Shown here one piece after another: positions 11,013 to 23,410 of a stretch of 64,000 bases of DNA (position 1 is the stretch's first letter; each line of letters begins with the position of its first letter). Location: assembly GCA_964019055.1 (NCBI GenBank), contig OZ025214.1, positions 10,057,101 to 10,121,100 on the forward strand, read 5' to 3'. A program made the position numbers and the translations under genes. The notes under the pieces were generated by a model that saw nothing but the letters and a program-made list of their open reading frames with translations, was not told the DNA's origin and made no database searches. The stretch is from Anthopleura xanthogrammica. Its lineage: Eukaryota > Cnidaria > Anthozoa > Actiniaria > Actiniidae.

Positions 11013-11160
11013 TTTAGTATAAACCTACTAATGGTCTATCACAAGTACTGCACTCTGATTGGATAAGGCAGGCTTTGAAAGCCAAACCAATGGCAAAAAT
11101 GACAGTTATTTAATGGCAAAAAAAATCAACTATTTCACCGATTAGTAGGTTTATACTAAA
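11013..11160 (+). mobile_element. MITE with 20-bp terminal inverted repeats
   Basis: TTTAGTATAAACCTACTAAT at 11013-11032 is repeated as an exact inverse at 11141-11160. The 148-bp element has no coding capacity. A target-site duplication is not obvious. Confidence 0.65.
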
Positions 11161-11819
11161 ACAATTAGACCTCTCAGCCTTCTGCCTCATAAACTATTTG
11201 CTTTTATACCATTCGGGCTGCAGGTCTACATTGTAATGTTCTCCCTTTCATATGTTAATGTTTTTGAAGCATAAGGTCATTTTTTTACCTGATTTCTGAA
11301 GCTCATATTGTGTAATAGTGAGACAACTCTAATTTTTTGTTTGTTGATCCTCTCCTTGGATGGGCCATGGTTTTCATTATTAAGAATTGAATTCAAAATT
11401 ATGGAGAACAAACCAGGAGCTATTTCATTACAGAACTTTTCCATTTTTTCATCATCAAAAAGATTTTCACCTCCCTTTGATAATGAATGGCAAATGCTTT
11501 GTGAAATTTGTTAAAGAGATCAGCAAACCCCTCATTTTCTATAAAATGAAGTAATTTAAATATTTGTTTTTTTAATTCATATACCAGTATTCAACCTTTT
11601 TATGAATTAAATATGTGGGCACTTCCTTTCGTATCTCATACCCACCACATCCCCATCCCAAATTTAGGTATTGTCGAGAGCTGGGGTGTGCTTTAGAATT
11701 ATTTGCATATCAATTTTTATTACATACATTATTGATACTCGTGTGCAGGAAAGGGGAAAAACATAAATGAAGTGCATAATAATTAATAAAAGGGTATTCC
11801 AGTAAACACTGAATAAAAT

Positions 11820-12212
11820 ATACCTTCCAATTTCTTTCTTAGTTCTAAATTTTCTTCCTCGAGTTCCCTGGCACTTCACTGAAAGCTCAACAATTGAGCA
11901 TTTTGCTTGTTAACTATGTTTTGCATTGTCTTATTTTCCTCCTCCAGCTTCAGAATTTTTCTTGTAAAACCATATCTGTTGGCAGGAATAAATTACCTTT
12001 CTTTCCTTTGGCTTTTCATAAAGTGGATTTTTGGTAATATTTTCAAGTGCTTCTGCTTCTCTTAAATGAACTTTGCATATTTTTGAAGTAAATTTATCTC
12101 TATTTAATTCATCAAATACTCGGAAAAGCCGGATTGGACACTCCGGACCCTGAAGGGGGAAGCAACAAACTTCTTTCGTCTGTTTACGGAAATGGTACCA
12201 GCACAATGACAC
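11820..12212 (-). pseudogene. Unrecognised gene remnant with coiled coil
   Basis: The minus frame at 11931-12212 reads CPIRLFRVFDELNRDKFTSK and ICKVHLREAEALENITKNP. A second frame reads LEEENKTMQNIVNKQNAQLL, then a TGA, then ARELEEENLELRKKLE, giving a leucine-rich coiled coil. A GT...AG segment of only 21 bases separates the parts, too short for a normal intron, so a frameshift is more likely. I do not recognise the family. Confidence 0.3.
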
Positions 12213-13033
12213 TTCATTAATAAATCCACAACTTCTTGAATCGGAACCAGAGTAAATTTTTACATTTCCGCTACAACTTGTATCCTTACAATTTCTTAAA
12301 ATACGAAAACATTATGCGAAAGCAGTTTCAGTCATTGCTGTCAATGTTTTTCTTTTGGGGTCTTTTTCTAGAAAACCAGCTCAGAGGAAATCCCTTGTGC
12401 AGGCGGGTCAAAAAAGGCGTGAAAAAGACTTTGTGATACAAAGAAATTTCTTTGACAATACATATCAAAAGATTTCCAACTAAATTAATTTATTTTTAAA
12501 ATTCTAAATGTTTCTACGTTGTGTTTTTAAAACAATCGTAAGAGAACTAAGCTCATTCATCGAAGTGGAACAAACTAATCAAGAACTTGTTTAACAGATG
12601 GTCTAGGTCCTTAGCTGGTAAGCTTTCAATCTCTGTGTTTTTTCCAAGGCTGTTTAAATATTTATGGGGTATGTTCATGTCCGACTTGGTTTTTCTAATC
12701 ATATTATTAGCTTTCTGGTTTGTAACGAAGTTTTCAATCTATTCTTGACCATTATTTTCATATTGTTGGTTTTCATTTTCATGTCCACTTCAAGCTTCTC
12801 AGGGTAGAAACATTCGTCGCTCATAATTTCTTTGTTTGCTGTTTTTGCTTATAAATTTCTTGTTTAACGAGAAAAAATGTCAAATTTCACGCTGTGAAAA
12901 TTGTAAACAAAATCGCAAATTTCATATACGATCCGGACCAATTGTCGTGGTAATGGTCTGCGATGGCAAAATCTCAGACCAAAAATCAGCAAATCAGAGC
13001 GCACGTACTATCGTAGCCATATAATAAAGATTT
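12213..13033 (+). other. AT-rich non-coding stretch
   Basis: No gene, RNA or clear repeat recognised on either strand. Confidence 0.4.
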
Positions 13034-13110
13034 TAATAATAATAATAATAATAACTTTATCATAGCCCTTTACACAAGTTTCAAAGTGTTTTACAAAATT
13101 ACATTATCAA
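13034..13110 (-). repeat. CR1-like LINE 3' tail remnant
   Basis: (TAA)n at 13034-13053 is followed by TTTATCATAGCCCTTTACAC and AAAGTGTTTTACAAAA. This has the same layout as the CR1 tails at 15339 and 22612: microsatellite, then a short paired element. Only the tail remains. Confidence 0.45.
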
Positions 13111-15338
13111 AAAATCCTAAAAATAAAATATGATAAATATATATAAAATGATAACTATTTAAATTAAATGTGATCCACTTCAGATCCACTTCAAAGCCTG
13201 CAAAAATATAAGTTTTAATATTTGCTAAAATGCATGATCTTATTTGCATTGGCTACAGTTGGAATTAAAGTGCTGCTATTATTAATAAAAATCATGCAAT
13301 ATTCATCTCCATTGAATAATTCTGCAAGGGTCTAGACACTATCTAACATCTTCTCTTAATATTTTCCGGAAGGAATTTGTGATCCTTATATTTCTATGTT
13401 TTGTTTGCATAATTTAAGGTGACTAATTAATGCTCGATTTGAACCCATGATGAGAGCGCGCACAATTACCGCTGGATAAAATACGAAATCTTATTGAGGA
13501 ACCATCACGTTTTGAACTTCAACAGCGCAAAACCCTCAAATTTTGCATGGAACCCTATATTTCTTGTAAGCTTAATTGAAAGAACTTCTAAAAACCTACG
13601 TTGTATAAAATTTCTAAAAAAAGTAAAAATTTATAACGCATGAAAAAATAGATTTTTGTAGGAATTTTTATTCGACTTTCTGAGATTTTTGAGGGCCCTG
13701 AAATAACGAAATATAACAAATCAAGGTATTTCTTTGTCTTTTATTCAAAAATATCCATGTGGTATTGTAAAATGATTCTCTAGTCGGCATTTGTGCATGA
13801 TATAGCCTGCATGATATAGCCCTATTATCTTATGAGTTTTAATTTTTTTTCTGATAGCTTCCAGTGGTGCAATTTTTGCTTGAAAAACTCGCGCATTGGC
13901 ATTAATTAAATGCTGGTTATCTCGAAAAAGAGCTCGGGACACCCCATTTTTCTTTTCATATTCGGAATCAGCATTTAATTTCACTTTAAAAGATCGTAGT
14001 TTAAAAAAAAGTTTAAATTTTTTTCCAAAAGTAGCTTAATTATTGATGTAGATTAATTGAACAGCAACTAGACCAAAACTGACTATATAAAACCCTGATG
14101 TAAACAAATTAAAATTTTAAATACCAAGAAAAATCTTTGCACTTATTAAAGTTTAATTGAGCTAAATCAATATACAACAAATACAAAGATGAGCTGATTG
14201 TTGGTGGTGAGTAACACTTGACTTACATTATCATAACTTCCAGTTAGCCTTGATTGAATTGCAGTTTGCAACTTTTCCATCACTGGCTGTTCATGTATGT
14301 TGCTGCTCAAGCTGCGGTCCCATCTTGCAAAGCATAGCAGTGTCTCTTTGATGTTTGCATCGCAGTTACATGTTGTACAAAACTACATTTAAGAAATGAT
14401 ATTGATACATATAATTGATATTATTATACTTTATCAAGGCTACACAAACATGCATCCCTTGACATTATTAATATATATACTATAATTCAGCCAGTGAATC
14501 AAAAACAGATTCATTACAAAAGTGTTTATATCCTGTCACAATTTTCAATTTCCTGAAAACAAAATTTATCTTGACCGTTGCATGATGCAAGGACTTGACA
14601 AGGACTAGATATTTCGTTGTTAAAGTTGTATATTGCCCTTTGATTTCTTATTCTTACCAGACTGTATGTATAAATTAGCAAGCTAGCTCCTTTATACCAT
14701 CTCGACTGTTAAGCAGGCACCAGTCTCTTTAATATTTTTGTAATATGTAGCTGTTGCTCCTCCGAGCCACCTAGGAGGTGGCCAAATTGCATGATCCATG
14801 CAATCATGAAGCCCTGCAAAGATTTAAAACATGCATTTTTATTAATAATTCCAAAAGAAAAACCTACTCATAGAATTATGCCAATATCATAAAGATAAAT
14901 AATATCAAAAGTCAATATCAAAACACAGGAAATCCGTATAAACAGCAAAGCAAAACACAAGAAAACTGTGAAAAGAGCAAAGTAAGAAAATACATATAAT
15001 AAAGCCGGGCTCCCTGTGTGGTGTTTGGGACTTTTACCGCTGTAAATCATCGCTCCAGTGTAACCACAACTTTAACACTGCAACACTGCACGGTACTGGT
15101 ATGAAAACCAGGCAACGTTGGCCATGAAGTCGATTGAAAATTCTGATAGGGAAATCTAAGTTTTTATATAGTTAATATATATTAACACATGAGGATCTCC
15201 AACAAAAAGCTCAAGTTCACGCGATTAAATAAAGTTAATTCATTCATGCTGCTATATGCATCTAGTATGTACTAGTGCATCCCTTTGCAGCCCTCGCAAT
15301 CCTTGCGACCAGTGCAACCACTATGTGTATGTACATAG
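13111..15338 (+). other. AT-rich non-coding stretch
   Basis: No gene recognised. A 79-codon minus ORF at 13745-13984 and a 60-codon ORF at 14868-15050 have no recognisable motif and are probably chance. Confidence 0.4.
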
Positions 15339-16030
15339 TAATAATAATAATAATAATAATATTTATTATTTATATTGCGCATATTCTATAAAATAATCAT
15401 ATGCGCATTACAATATTACAAAAAGAAAATAGTAACCCATAACATTAAAATAGCGTAATTAAGATAATACTGAAATTTATATCATATATATTTATACATA
15501 AAATAGTTAAAACTCTGAGCTAATAACGTATAATACTATAATGAAAACTGAGAATAAATAATAATTCTTTAGTAATGACTTAAAGGTGCCAATAGTAGCG
15601 GCTTGTCTTACAGACAAAGGTAGTCTATTCCATAATATTGGAGCAGCGATCATAAACGCACAGTCGCCCATTGTCTTCTTAGTACTTAGTGAACTTCTAG
15701 TTAATAAAATACTGTTACTATTACGGCGCAAATTATAATTGTTAGTAGAAATGCTATTAACTCTGAAAGGTACTTAGGGGCTAATCCCTTAATAACTTTA
15801 TAAGTGATAAGTAACAATTTGAATTCTATGCGCGCGCACTGGAAACCAGTGCAACTCCTTAAGTATTCGAGTAATATGGCAAAACTTAGGCGCACAGTTA
15901 ATGGGCCTAGCACTAGCGTTCATTACACGTTGCAGTTTCTTTATCTGACATTCAAGAATGCCATAAAGCAGGCTGTTACAATAGTCTAAACGACTTGTAA
16001 TGGAGGCATGAATTAGCTGTTCCATATGCT
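15339..16030 (-). mobile_element. CR1-like LINE, 5'-truncated 3' end
   Basis: The end of a CR1-type reverse transcriptase is read in three frames: SRLDYCNSLLYGILECQIKK, ELHWFPVRAHRIQ, TYKVIKGLAPKYLSEL, and ILWNRLPLSVRQAATIGTFK near the C-terminus. These are the standard closing motifs of the clade. The 3' end is (TAA)n at 15339-15362 followed by a hairpin (TGCGCATAT at 15376-15384 paired with 15399-15407). The 5' truncation at 16030 abuts a run of 14 C and L-A ORF1 sequence. Frameshifted. Confidence 0.8.
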
Positions 16031-16044
16031 CCCCCCCCCCCCCC

Positions 16045-16975
16045 AAGGTGGAGTCCCCCATCGAACACGAGATTGTTTGGTCATTAGATGTTGGCACTTC
16101 AGCCAAAGTAGAATCCCCATCTGTGAACGGGGACGAGCATACACTTTTAGAGAGAACGTGAGAGAACGTTAGAGACCCGCTGGGGTTTGTGCCGGTACTC
16201 CCCGTATAACAAGGCCTCTCCTGCCCACTTTCAGAGGAGACCTGGGAATCCCAATCCGACCCCACCGGAGAGGCAAGGTCAGGATTGGATTCCTCATCCT
16301 CAGAGAGTGAAACGTCAGCGACCCGAGATTGTCAGCGACCCGTTTCACTTCTACTACCTTGCTGTAGTAGCTGAGAAGTGAAACGAGGTCGTCATCCAGA
16401 ACCTCATATGGCAGACGGTGGATGTGCACAAACGTGCGACTCACCTACGCCTCCCGTATGGGCAGGGTCCGTCCCCCGCATGAGACTCCATGACACAAGA
16501 GCGAGTCTTTGTGCTGCTGGCTCGAGAAGGTCACCCTTACCTCAGAACCCACAGGCTGAATACATTTTATGTAAGCAGAAGAGACAGTGTCAGTTATGGC
16601 ATCAGTCACCTTCTGCTTAACATCTTTCCCATATTTTCTCGAGAACTCTCGAGGAATGTAGATTATTACGGTGTTTGGCCGTCTGATTGGTCTGGTTTGC
16701 AAATTAGCATAACCAGTGCGCGTCATCAAACCAGCTCAAGCACTGTTGCCCGGGAAAACTGGGAAAACTGGGAAACCGTCACAGCAAAAAATACAACACA
16801 AAAAACCCACAAAAGGTTAAAAGAGCAAAAATGAGAAGAAAAGAAAAGAATCAAAACTTACGTCCCACACGGAGCAAAACACCAAAACACAGAAGTAGCA
16901 AATGGTCAACCACCACAGGAAGCCCGCTTCTTACCCACTGGAACAGAGTTTACCCTGGTAAAACTGCCGCGTCAG
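16045..16975 (-). pseudogene. L-A LINE ORF1 with 5' leader, internally deleted
   Basis: ORF1 at 16445-16729 carries the L-A signature IPREFSRKYGKDVKQKV. The RRM-like part continues at 16169-16444 (VHIHRLPYEVLDDDLVSLLS). Sequence then jumps, in another frame, to the Ser-rich acidic tail (SDWDSQVSSESGQERPCYTG), so the zinc knuckle is missing. The leader, about 16745-16975, shares features with the L-B leaders (a 'cctgtggt' block and GTGTGGGA before a T-rich run) but lacks the U2-like head. Confidence 0.7.
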
Positions 16976-17127
16976 GTAAGTTTTTTTGTTTTTTGTTCGT
17001 ATACAGAAAGGGATTTCTGTTACGCCAAGACTGCAGGGTACACTGGTACGCCAACTTCGCTGGGGTGTTGCTCCCCACCTGCAAACTACTAGTACAACAT
17101 CACGTTGACACAAAGACAACCAGCATG

Positions 17128-17860
17128 ACTCAAGAGAGAATCAACTGGAATCCCAATAATGCCCATGGCCTTTGACACCAACAACTCATGCCTATCAGAC
17201 CACAAAAAAAGATATCATGTCATAGCACCACTAGACGGTGTAATTACTCAGACTTACACAGACTTAAGATGTGACAACATTCACACTGAGACAACGAAAC
17301 AACAGCTGATCAGACGACCAACAGCTCCATTTGCTCCCCATTTCCGTTCAAACCCGCGCCGACTTGCATCAGACTTGCAACGTTTAAACGCAATGGGGAG
17401 GATGAAGCGGAGTCGGCCTTGTATCGAGGCAATGGCAGTGGCCGCACATGGTTGAATATCACGTAACCGGAAGTCGTTCCGTTGTAGCCAGATGGTGTGT
17501 TTGGCTTCATGCACCATGTAGGTGTAGATGGGTGGGACACGTTCCTGTTGGGTAAACCCATACAGAACGCGACGTTCAGTGAGGTCTGCAGCATCAGGTA
17601 AGCCTCTGTACTCTCTACCCCCCTCCTGGGCAGGGGCCCTGACGGGGGTCAACCCCTCGACGGTGTCTCGAGGTCTCTTGACCTTTTTGGTAGTGACGTA
17701 CTACTACCACAGTCGTTGTACTGAGAGGCCTCACTGTCAGAGGACTCCTCATTGCTCGTGGAGGTATGTGTAGTGGTGGGAGATTTTGAGGGGCAATCCC
17801 GGGCAAAGTGTCCCCCAGCCCCACAGGTCCAACACTTCCCCTCCAGCGGACATTGACAAC
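17128..17860 (-). mobile_element. L-A LINE, ORF1 knuckle joined to ORF2 C-terminus by deletion
   Basis: From the right, 17600-17860 encodes the ORF1 zinc knuckle CWTCGAGGHFARDC and its Ser/Thr-rich follow-up. Near 17600 this joins directly to the last ~100 residues of ORF2 (LPDAADLTERRVLYGFTQQE, KHTIWLQRNDF). The ORF1 tail, endonuclease and RT, several kilobases, are missing. The 3' UTR ends at 17128 and matches the copy ending at 48616. The 5' side adjoins an unrelated LINE fragment at 17861. Confidence 0.75.
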
Positions 17861-18345
17861 AAAGTCTCTACACCATTTATGTATTATATTCTCGATCCAA
17901 ATCCAAGCTCGTTTGACACGTTTACATTCCAAAAAACAATGTTCTATCGTTTCTCTTCTTTGACACACAGCACATTGATCAGACACAACATTGAAACCCC
18001 AATCTCTAAGATTAACTCTTACTTTTACAATCCTTTGAACAATTCTCCAGCGTAATTCGCTCATCACATTCTCAGACAAAGACAACTTTAAGTCACGCCA
18101 CACAGATTTCCACTTTATTCTTTTCCTTATAACACCCTCCCAGTATCGCACACATCTTAAGTTCACAATCACATCAGGAACAATGACACTATAAGTAGTC
18201 TATAAGACTGGACTAACATCATTCACAAAGGCGCGAATATCCACAAGACCTTTACTATAATAGACATATTTCGCATAAGGACACAAATTAGTAGCTCGCC
18301 CACTCTTTGAGAACACACAGGGCAAAATAACAAATTTAAGTTGCA
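17861..18345 (-). pseudogene. L-E-like LINE ORF2, zinc-knuckle C-terminal region
   Basis: The minus frame reads WRIVQRIVKVRVNLRDWGFN, then CAVCQRRETIEHCFLEC, the Cys-His cluster found at the C-terminus of L1/Tx1-type ORF2. Upstream, FVILPCVFSKSGRATNLCPY and YYSKGLVDIRAFVND look like earlier parts of the same protein, separated by a stop. It is spliced by rearrangement to L-A ORF1 at 17860. Confidence 0.6.
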
Positions 18346-18380
18346 TTAAAGGACTAATATAGATTTAGGCACTGCCTAAA

Positions 18381-19869
18381 AGCGGAGCTCCTATAAATAG
18401 TATATTTAGTGCTAAAAACGTGACAATTGTGTGACGCGGCATAACGCTGGTTATAGCGTTACCACTTCGTTTGATTTTACCAGAATCCAGGAGGAAAAAC
18501 TAAAAGAAAAACCATTATTTTAAGCCTTCAAAAGCATTAGAAAACTTTTCAATTCGAAGAAAAATAATCATAGATCGTAGAGCATATGAATACATGTATA
18601 GAACAAAGGATTTTATTCAGCAAATCTTAGTAATCAAAGTTGTAAGTTTTTTAGGTGGAAAGTGAACTACACTGAAAATTGTCGAAAAATATTACTGATA
18701 AGCTTAAGCTTACATTCACTTGAACTTCACATGTAAAAAGAGACATATTCATTAATGCAAGATAATATTTTTCTTTGTTAGTAAGTTGGTCTTGAAAAGT
18801 TTTTTTTTCAGATTTATTCTTAACTTTATTATCGAGCGAAATATCTTACAAAAACATAAGCTTATCCATAAAAAAAAAAACAAGCTCATCATTTTTGCGA
18901 TTGTGCAATAGTAATAGCTGGAAAAGCCAGATAAATAGCAAATATTTGGTGTGATATGTATTCCTTTTTCATATTTCATTCAACATTAAAATAAATTATC
19001 TATAAAAATGTCAAAATATTCATATGATTACGAAACTGGAATCTTGTTTTGACTTCGCGTGAGGTTCGCTGGCCGTCAAATATGTTTTTTCAAAGAACCA
19101 AGTCTTTTTACTAAGTCTTAGCCTTTTTTCTTGAAATGGGATCAAAAACAAAAGATCAAAGCTTCAAATATCGCTTTTTTGGTTCACAAGTATTGAAGAA
19201 AAAGATGATAAAAATCTAGAATGCAGTAAAAACGACAAACTATCCAAGTTTTTCTGACAATGTTTGCCGAACCAACGTCCTTGGCTTGTCTGAGAGTTTC
19301 TCCAGCTAGTTTACACATTTCTTGTCGATTTTTTACGAAATATTAGTTAAAATTAATGAATTTACCTTCTATGAAGTGTTTTCTACGGAACTGAAATATC
19401 ATTCTTGCAGTATAATCAGGTTTTTCTGGTCTACAGGCCACTTTTTCTCTCACTGAAGTTTCAGTCACGAAACTTCATCTAATCGTAAGATTAAGAATCT
19501 TCCCTCGCTTTCCCTCGCTAAATCTTCTTTAGCAAGTCGCTAAAGTCGAAAAATTGTTTTTGTTCACTTTAAGACAGACATGACTTCGACTAAACGTATT
19601 TTTCGCATTGCAAAAATAAGAAAAAATACTTCTTGATCCATCTTTGACTACATTATTGCAATTTTTCTGTGCAAAGTGGTACACGGACGGACGTATGTAT
19701 GTATGTATGTATGTATGTATGTATGTATGTATGTATGTATGTATGTATGTATGTATGGACAAGATGATGACGTAATCAAGCCATGAAAAATCAACTCGAT
19801 GGGTTACCATTTTTTCTTAAGTATGGTGCTCCGCTCGCGCGGGCCTTTGGCCCGCGCGGGAGCTCCGCT
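18381..19869 (+). other. Possible non-autonomous element with AGCGGAGCTCC ends
   Basis: AGCGGAGCTCC at 18381-18391 recurs inverted at 19859-19869. The right end carries a GC-rich hairpin (GGGCC-TTT-GGCCC with a longer stem, about 19836-19858) in otherwise AT-rich DNA, and a tetranucleotide tract just inside. No coding capacity is seen. The repeat is only 11 bases, so this is tentative. Confidence 0.3.
19690..19757 (+). repeat. (ATGT)n microsatellite
   Basis: About 15 copies of the tetranucleotide ATGT, flanked by GGACGGACG on the left and GGACAAGATGATG on the right. Confidence 0.95.
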
Positions 19870-19870
19870 A

Positions 19871-22030
19871 TTAAAGTCAATTTAATGGGGTATTTAAGTT
19901 AAGTTTAATTTTTTCATTAAATTCATTAAGTATAAGTTTCCTGAGCCTTTAATGTTGTATTTAAATCTCTTTAATGAAGTGTTTTCTCTAGGTTCTTAAA
20001 TTCACTTAAATTCGTTTATTTCTGTGTTTAATGACCTTAACTTGCTCACTTAAAGTTTACTTAAATATTGGTTTTATAGTCTTTAATATGTCTTAAAGTA
20101 TCATGAAATGTGTATTTAGTAGCCTTTCATTATTTTACCTAAAGAAGCAGGGAATGTTCCTTTAATAAGGCTTTAAGTGGAGAACTAAAGACTAATATTT
20201 TGCTAGCACTCATAATTGTATATATAATTGGTTTTATTTGGCTTTACAGAACATTTAAGGTTAATCTTATTTCACTTTATTCAATAATAGAGAGCAACAT
20301 ATTGTTTTTACTGGTTACTGCTTTCTATACATTGAATCATGCAGTTTCATCAACTGATCGATCATTCATAAACTTCATTTGTGGTATACATTTAGTTGTA
20401 TTTAGTAACTCTTGTCTTGGTCTTGGTACGGAAAACCGACTTAGGCTACTTGGATTACTGATTGCTTGTATCTTGAACGTTGGCTAATGTAAGATCTTGT
20501 TTATTTTTCATCTTTCATATCTTCTTTCTCTTCTAGAGTTCTTCTTAACCGGCATTATTCTGTAAACTCAAAAGCGAAGAAGCAAGAGTTAAAATAACTG
20601 TGTTAAATATATGTTACGTTACGTTCACTTCTCCCGCCCAAACTATAGAATATACCGGCAATATATCACTGAACACAACCATAGTTTCTTTCTGATTATC
20701 TACACATTATTTATTCATTGTCGGAATTATTATCTTACTTACCTTTCGAATTTATAGACTCGAAGCCAGCAAATCGAACTTCTTCAGGCTCTTCTTGTTG
20801 TTCGTTTGCTCTCCATACGTATACACTTTCCGTCTATCGTAAAGTACCTTTGTAATAATTACGCTCAGGATTCGAGCGCGGTTTAGAGTTTGAAATCCAG
20901 AAGGATTGAATTACTTAGCCAATCATATGGACAGAGGCACAATAAGCCATGTACTGTGCTCGTGATCAATGTCAATAAAATGAAATCTGATAAGCCACAA
21001 CAATGCGCACGAACTTCCCGCCAGTGTAATAATTTACTGAATTGTTTGTAGTTTGGATTAGATGGATTTCAGTCCAAACTACAGCAAAATGCCGGCTTGT
21101 TCTATCTTTGTGTTATTCAAAGACATTGAATGGACACCGAGAAGTTTTATTCGAGGTACAGCTCACTTAGTTTTCGTAATCAAGCTGTTGAACTCCGAAT
21201 ATGAGGGTTCTTAGCAGCGGCATTGTGCGAGTACTTTATAGGGCTTGCTTACAATAGGTTTCGTAAAATGAGGACTGCTGACTTCGACTATAAAACAACT
21301 CCAAGTTCATAATCAGAAGAAGAACAAAAAGTTAAGATATAAACGGGAAGCACACAAGGAGGTTTCGAAATCCAAGGTAGCCTGAGAAAACCGAAGACAG
21401 CTTATGAGGGAACGGATTGCCTGGACAGTAGATTACAAATACAAGCCTCAGTAGCGGGAGAATTTGAAGATATAAGGTAAATTTGTAAGTTAAATGATTG
21501 CATATATATAACTTATTGGTACTGCGATACCGTATCTAGAACTGAAAACTGTTTAATGGTGAGTGGCATTTATGTTTGCGGTTCAAAGATATCAAGGATG
21601 CGTTATCCTAGAGGAAATCAGAAGGTATTTAATGTAATGATTAATATTAACTTAAATTCATCTTAAATCTCTACTTATTATAACTTTAGGTTTACTTAAA
21701 GTTAAAGTAAATCCGTTGCCTGATCGTGAGTTTCCCTTCCCAAAAAGAAAGGCTTTAGTGTACATTTAAAGTTAAAGTAAATGTATGAAGGACTTTACAT
21801 AGACTTTAATCATGTAGTTAAACCCCTTAAATCTCTTTACACATTTAAGATACCTTAAATCTGCATCTTAAACTTACCTAAATCACTTTTACGTTAAGAC
21901 TAACCAAATATTACTTAAAGCTAACTTTTTCCTATGTTTACCTTTAAGGAGATTTAAGTTAGTATTAAAGCTCATGTTTAGATTTAAACAACTTTAAGGT
22001 TTTCTTAAAGTCCTTTAAATATATTATTTC
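19871..22030 (+). other. Two TTAA-dense clusters flanking a ~1.4-kb core
   Basis: I count about 20 TTAA in 19871-20175 and about 23 in 21615-22030, usually inside CTTAAA, TTTAAG or CTTTAA. The DNA between them has few. The two clusters look like subterminal motif arrays of a DNA transposon, but I could not find matching terminal inverted repeats. Another hairpin (10-bp stem, 21048-21057 with 21073-21082) lies in the core. Confidence 0.4.
20200..20487 (+). CDS. Small hydrophobic ORF, unrecognised
   Basis: A 95-codon frame encodes three or four likely membrane segments (LIIVYIIGFIWLY, ILFLLVTAFYTL, FICGIHLVVF, LGLLIACIL). TTTTGCTAG just before it could be a splice acceptor. It lies between the two TTAA clusters. 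I do not recognise a family, and AT-rich DNA readily yields such ORFs. Confidence 0.15.
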   Translation: MLALIIVYIIGFIWLYRTFKVNLISLYSIIESNILFLLVTAFYTLNHAVSSTDRSFINFICGIHLVVFSNSCLGLGTENRLRLLGLLIACILNVG

Positions 22031-22611
22031 ATCCTGTGACAACACCCACTAAATATGCTAATGAGATACAAAGGCATGTGTACTATTGTTTTAATCACAG
22101 AATAAGTACAATTCAAATGAGATACATTAGAGGACATTGTGTTTTTATTGGTGTGAAAAATATGAGCATTTTTTGACTAGCTAGCTATTGTTTGATACAC
22201 TACTATTTTTATCGATACTTTTAAGCCTACAAAATAATACTTATCATTTAAAATACTTAGATTTTAGAAGTTAAATGTATATTCAATTATTTGTTACTTA
22301 CAACATGTAATTTTTTTTAATTTTCCTTACGATTTCTTATTAAGCATGTAAAGTTAAACAACACACTTACAGTTAACGAGAAAAATTAAATAAAAGAAAA
22401 GAAAAAAAAATTTGAATAAATTCAAAAAAAATTCAAAATTCCATTTATTATAATGAAATCCTAGTTTTTCTTTTTTAGTAGCTATCCTTAACTCAATATG
22501 ATAAATCATTTTAATTTTATTTAAGAAGGCAATTTTAAGTTTGTTAAACTACTTTGATTTATATAATATTTTGCTAATAAAAGTAAATGATCAATTAGAT
22601 CTTGGTCGCAC
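22031..22611 (+). other. AT-rich non-coding stretch
   Basis: No gene or clear repeat recognised before the CR1 tail at 22612. Confidence 0.4.
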
Positions 22612-22645
<34 letters not shown>

Positions 22646-23410
22646 GCTAATTTAAATAGCGCCTAACTCCCTTTAGTCTAAAGGTGCTGTTTACGGATAT
22701 CTGTGTATAAAACTAAAAATATGTACTACGTTTTATGAAAAATAAAAGTTTTGAGTTTTTTCTTAAAAAGTTCTAAACTGTTCCTGGTTCTTAAATCGAG
22801 GGGAAGTTCGTTCCACAGCTTTGGTGCAGTAACGTAGAATGCTCTTTCTCCATATCCCTTGGTGTTGGAGCGAGGGATGACCAATAATTGCTTAGAGCTG
22901 GAACTCAATGTTCGAGTGGGTTTGTATTCCACCAGGAGGTCGGACAAATACGATTGAGCCAGACCGTTAAGGCACTTGAAGGTGATCAACAAAATCTTGA
23001 AAACGATACGCTTTTCAACTGGCAGCCAGTGAAGGTCCCGTAAGACTGGTGTGATATGATCATACTTTTTAGAGCCATTTATTAAACGTGCCGCTGCGTT
23101 CTGCACACTTTGAAGACGCTTGATGAGATTTTTTGAAAGCCCAATTAGAAGAGAGTTGCAGTAATCCAGCTTGTTGGTAATAAAGGCATGGATTACAATT
23201 TCTAGCGACTTTTTGTCAAGATAACAACGAATACTACAACTACTACAACAACGAGTTCTACAACTACTACAACAACGAGTTCTACAAATGGAATTGATCT
23301 GCTTCTCAAAAGGAGAGAGTCTCATCAAAGGTCACACCAATGTTGCGACAAGAAGTAGCTGGAAGTATGCTCTCCTCACCCACAATGACACTCGTAATGT
23401 CAGGACGTGG
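22612..23410 (-). mobile_element. CR1-like LINE, 5'-truncated 3' end
   Basis: The 200-codon frame at 22726-23328 is the end of a CR1-type RT: NKLDYCNSLLIGLSKNLIKR, ITPVLRDLHWLPVEKRI, FKILLITFKCLNGLAQSYL and KLWNELPLDLRTRNSLELFK. An earlier piece in another frame reads TSVIVGEESILPATSCRNIG. The 3' end is (TAA)n at 22612-22645 with an adjoining hairpin (AGCGCCT 22658-22664 with 22682-22688). The 5' end lies inside the L-D LINE near 23410. Confidence 0.8.
23221..23286 (-). repeat. 24-bp tandem repeat in CR1 ORF
   Basis: About 2.5 units encode the 8-residue repeat RTRCCSSC inside the CR1 fragment. The unit length keeps the frame. It probably arose by slippage. Confidence 0.75.

Noticed and set aside
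11976..11996. GT...AG segment as an intron
   Set aside because: At 21 bases it is far shorter than known animal introns; a frameshift is more likely.
19529..19810. Minus ORF with [10 protein letters not shown] repeats
   Set aside because: It is only translation of the (ATGT)n microsatellite.
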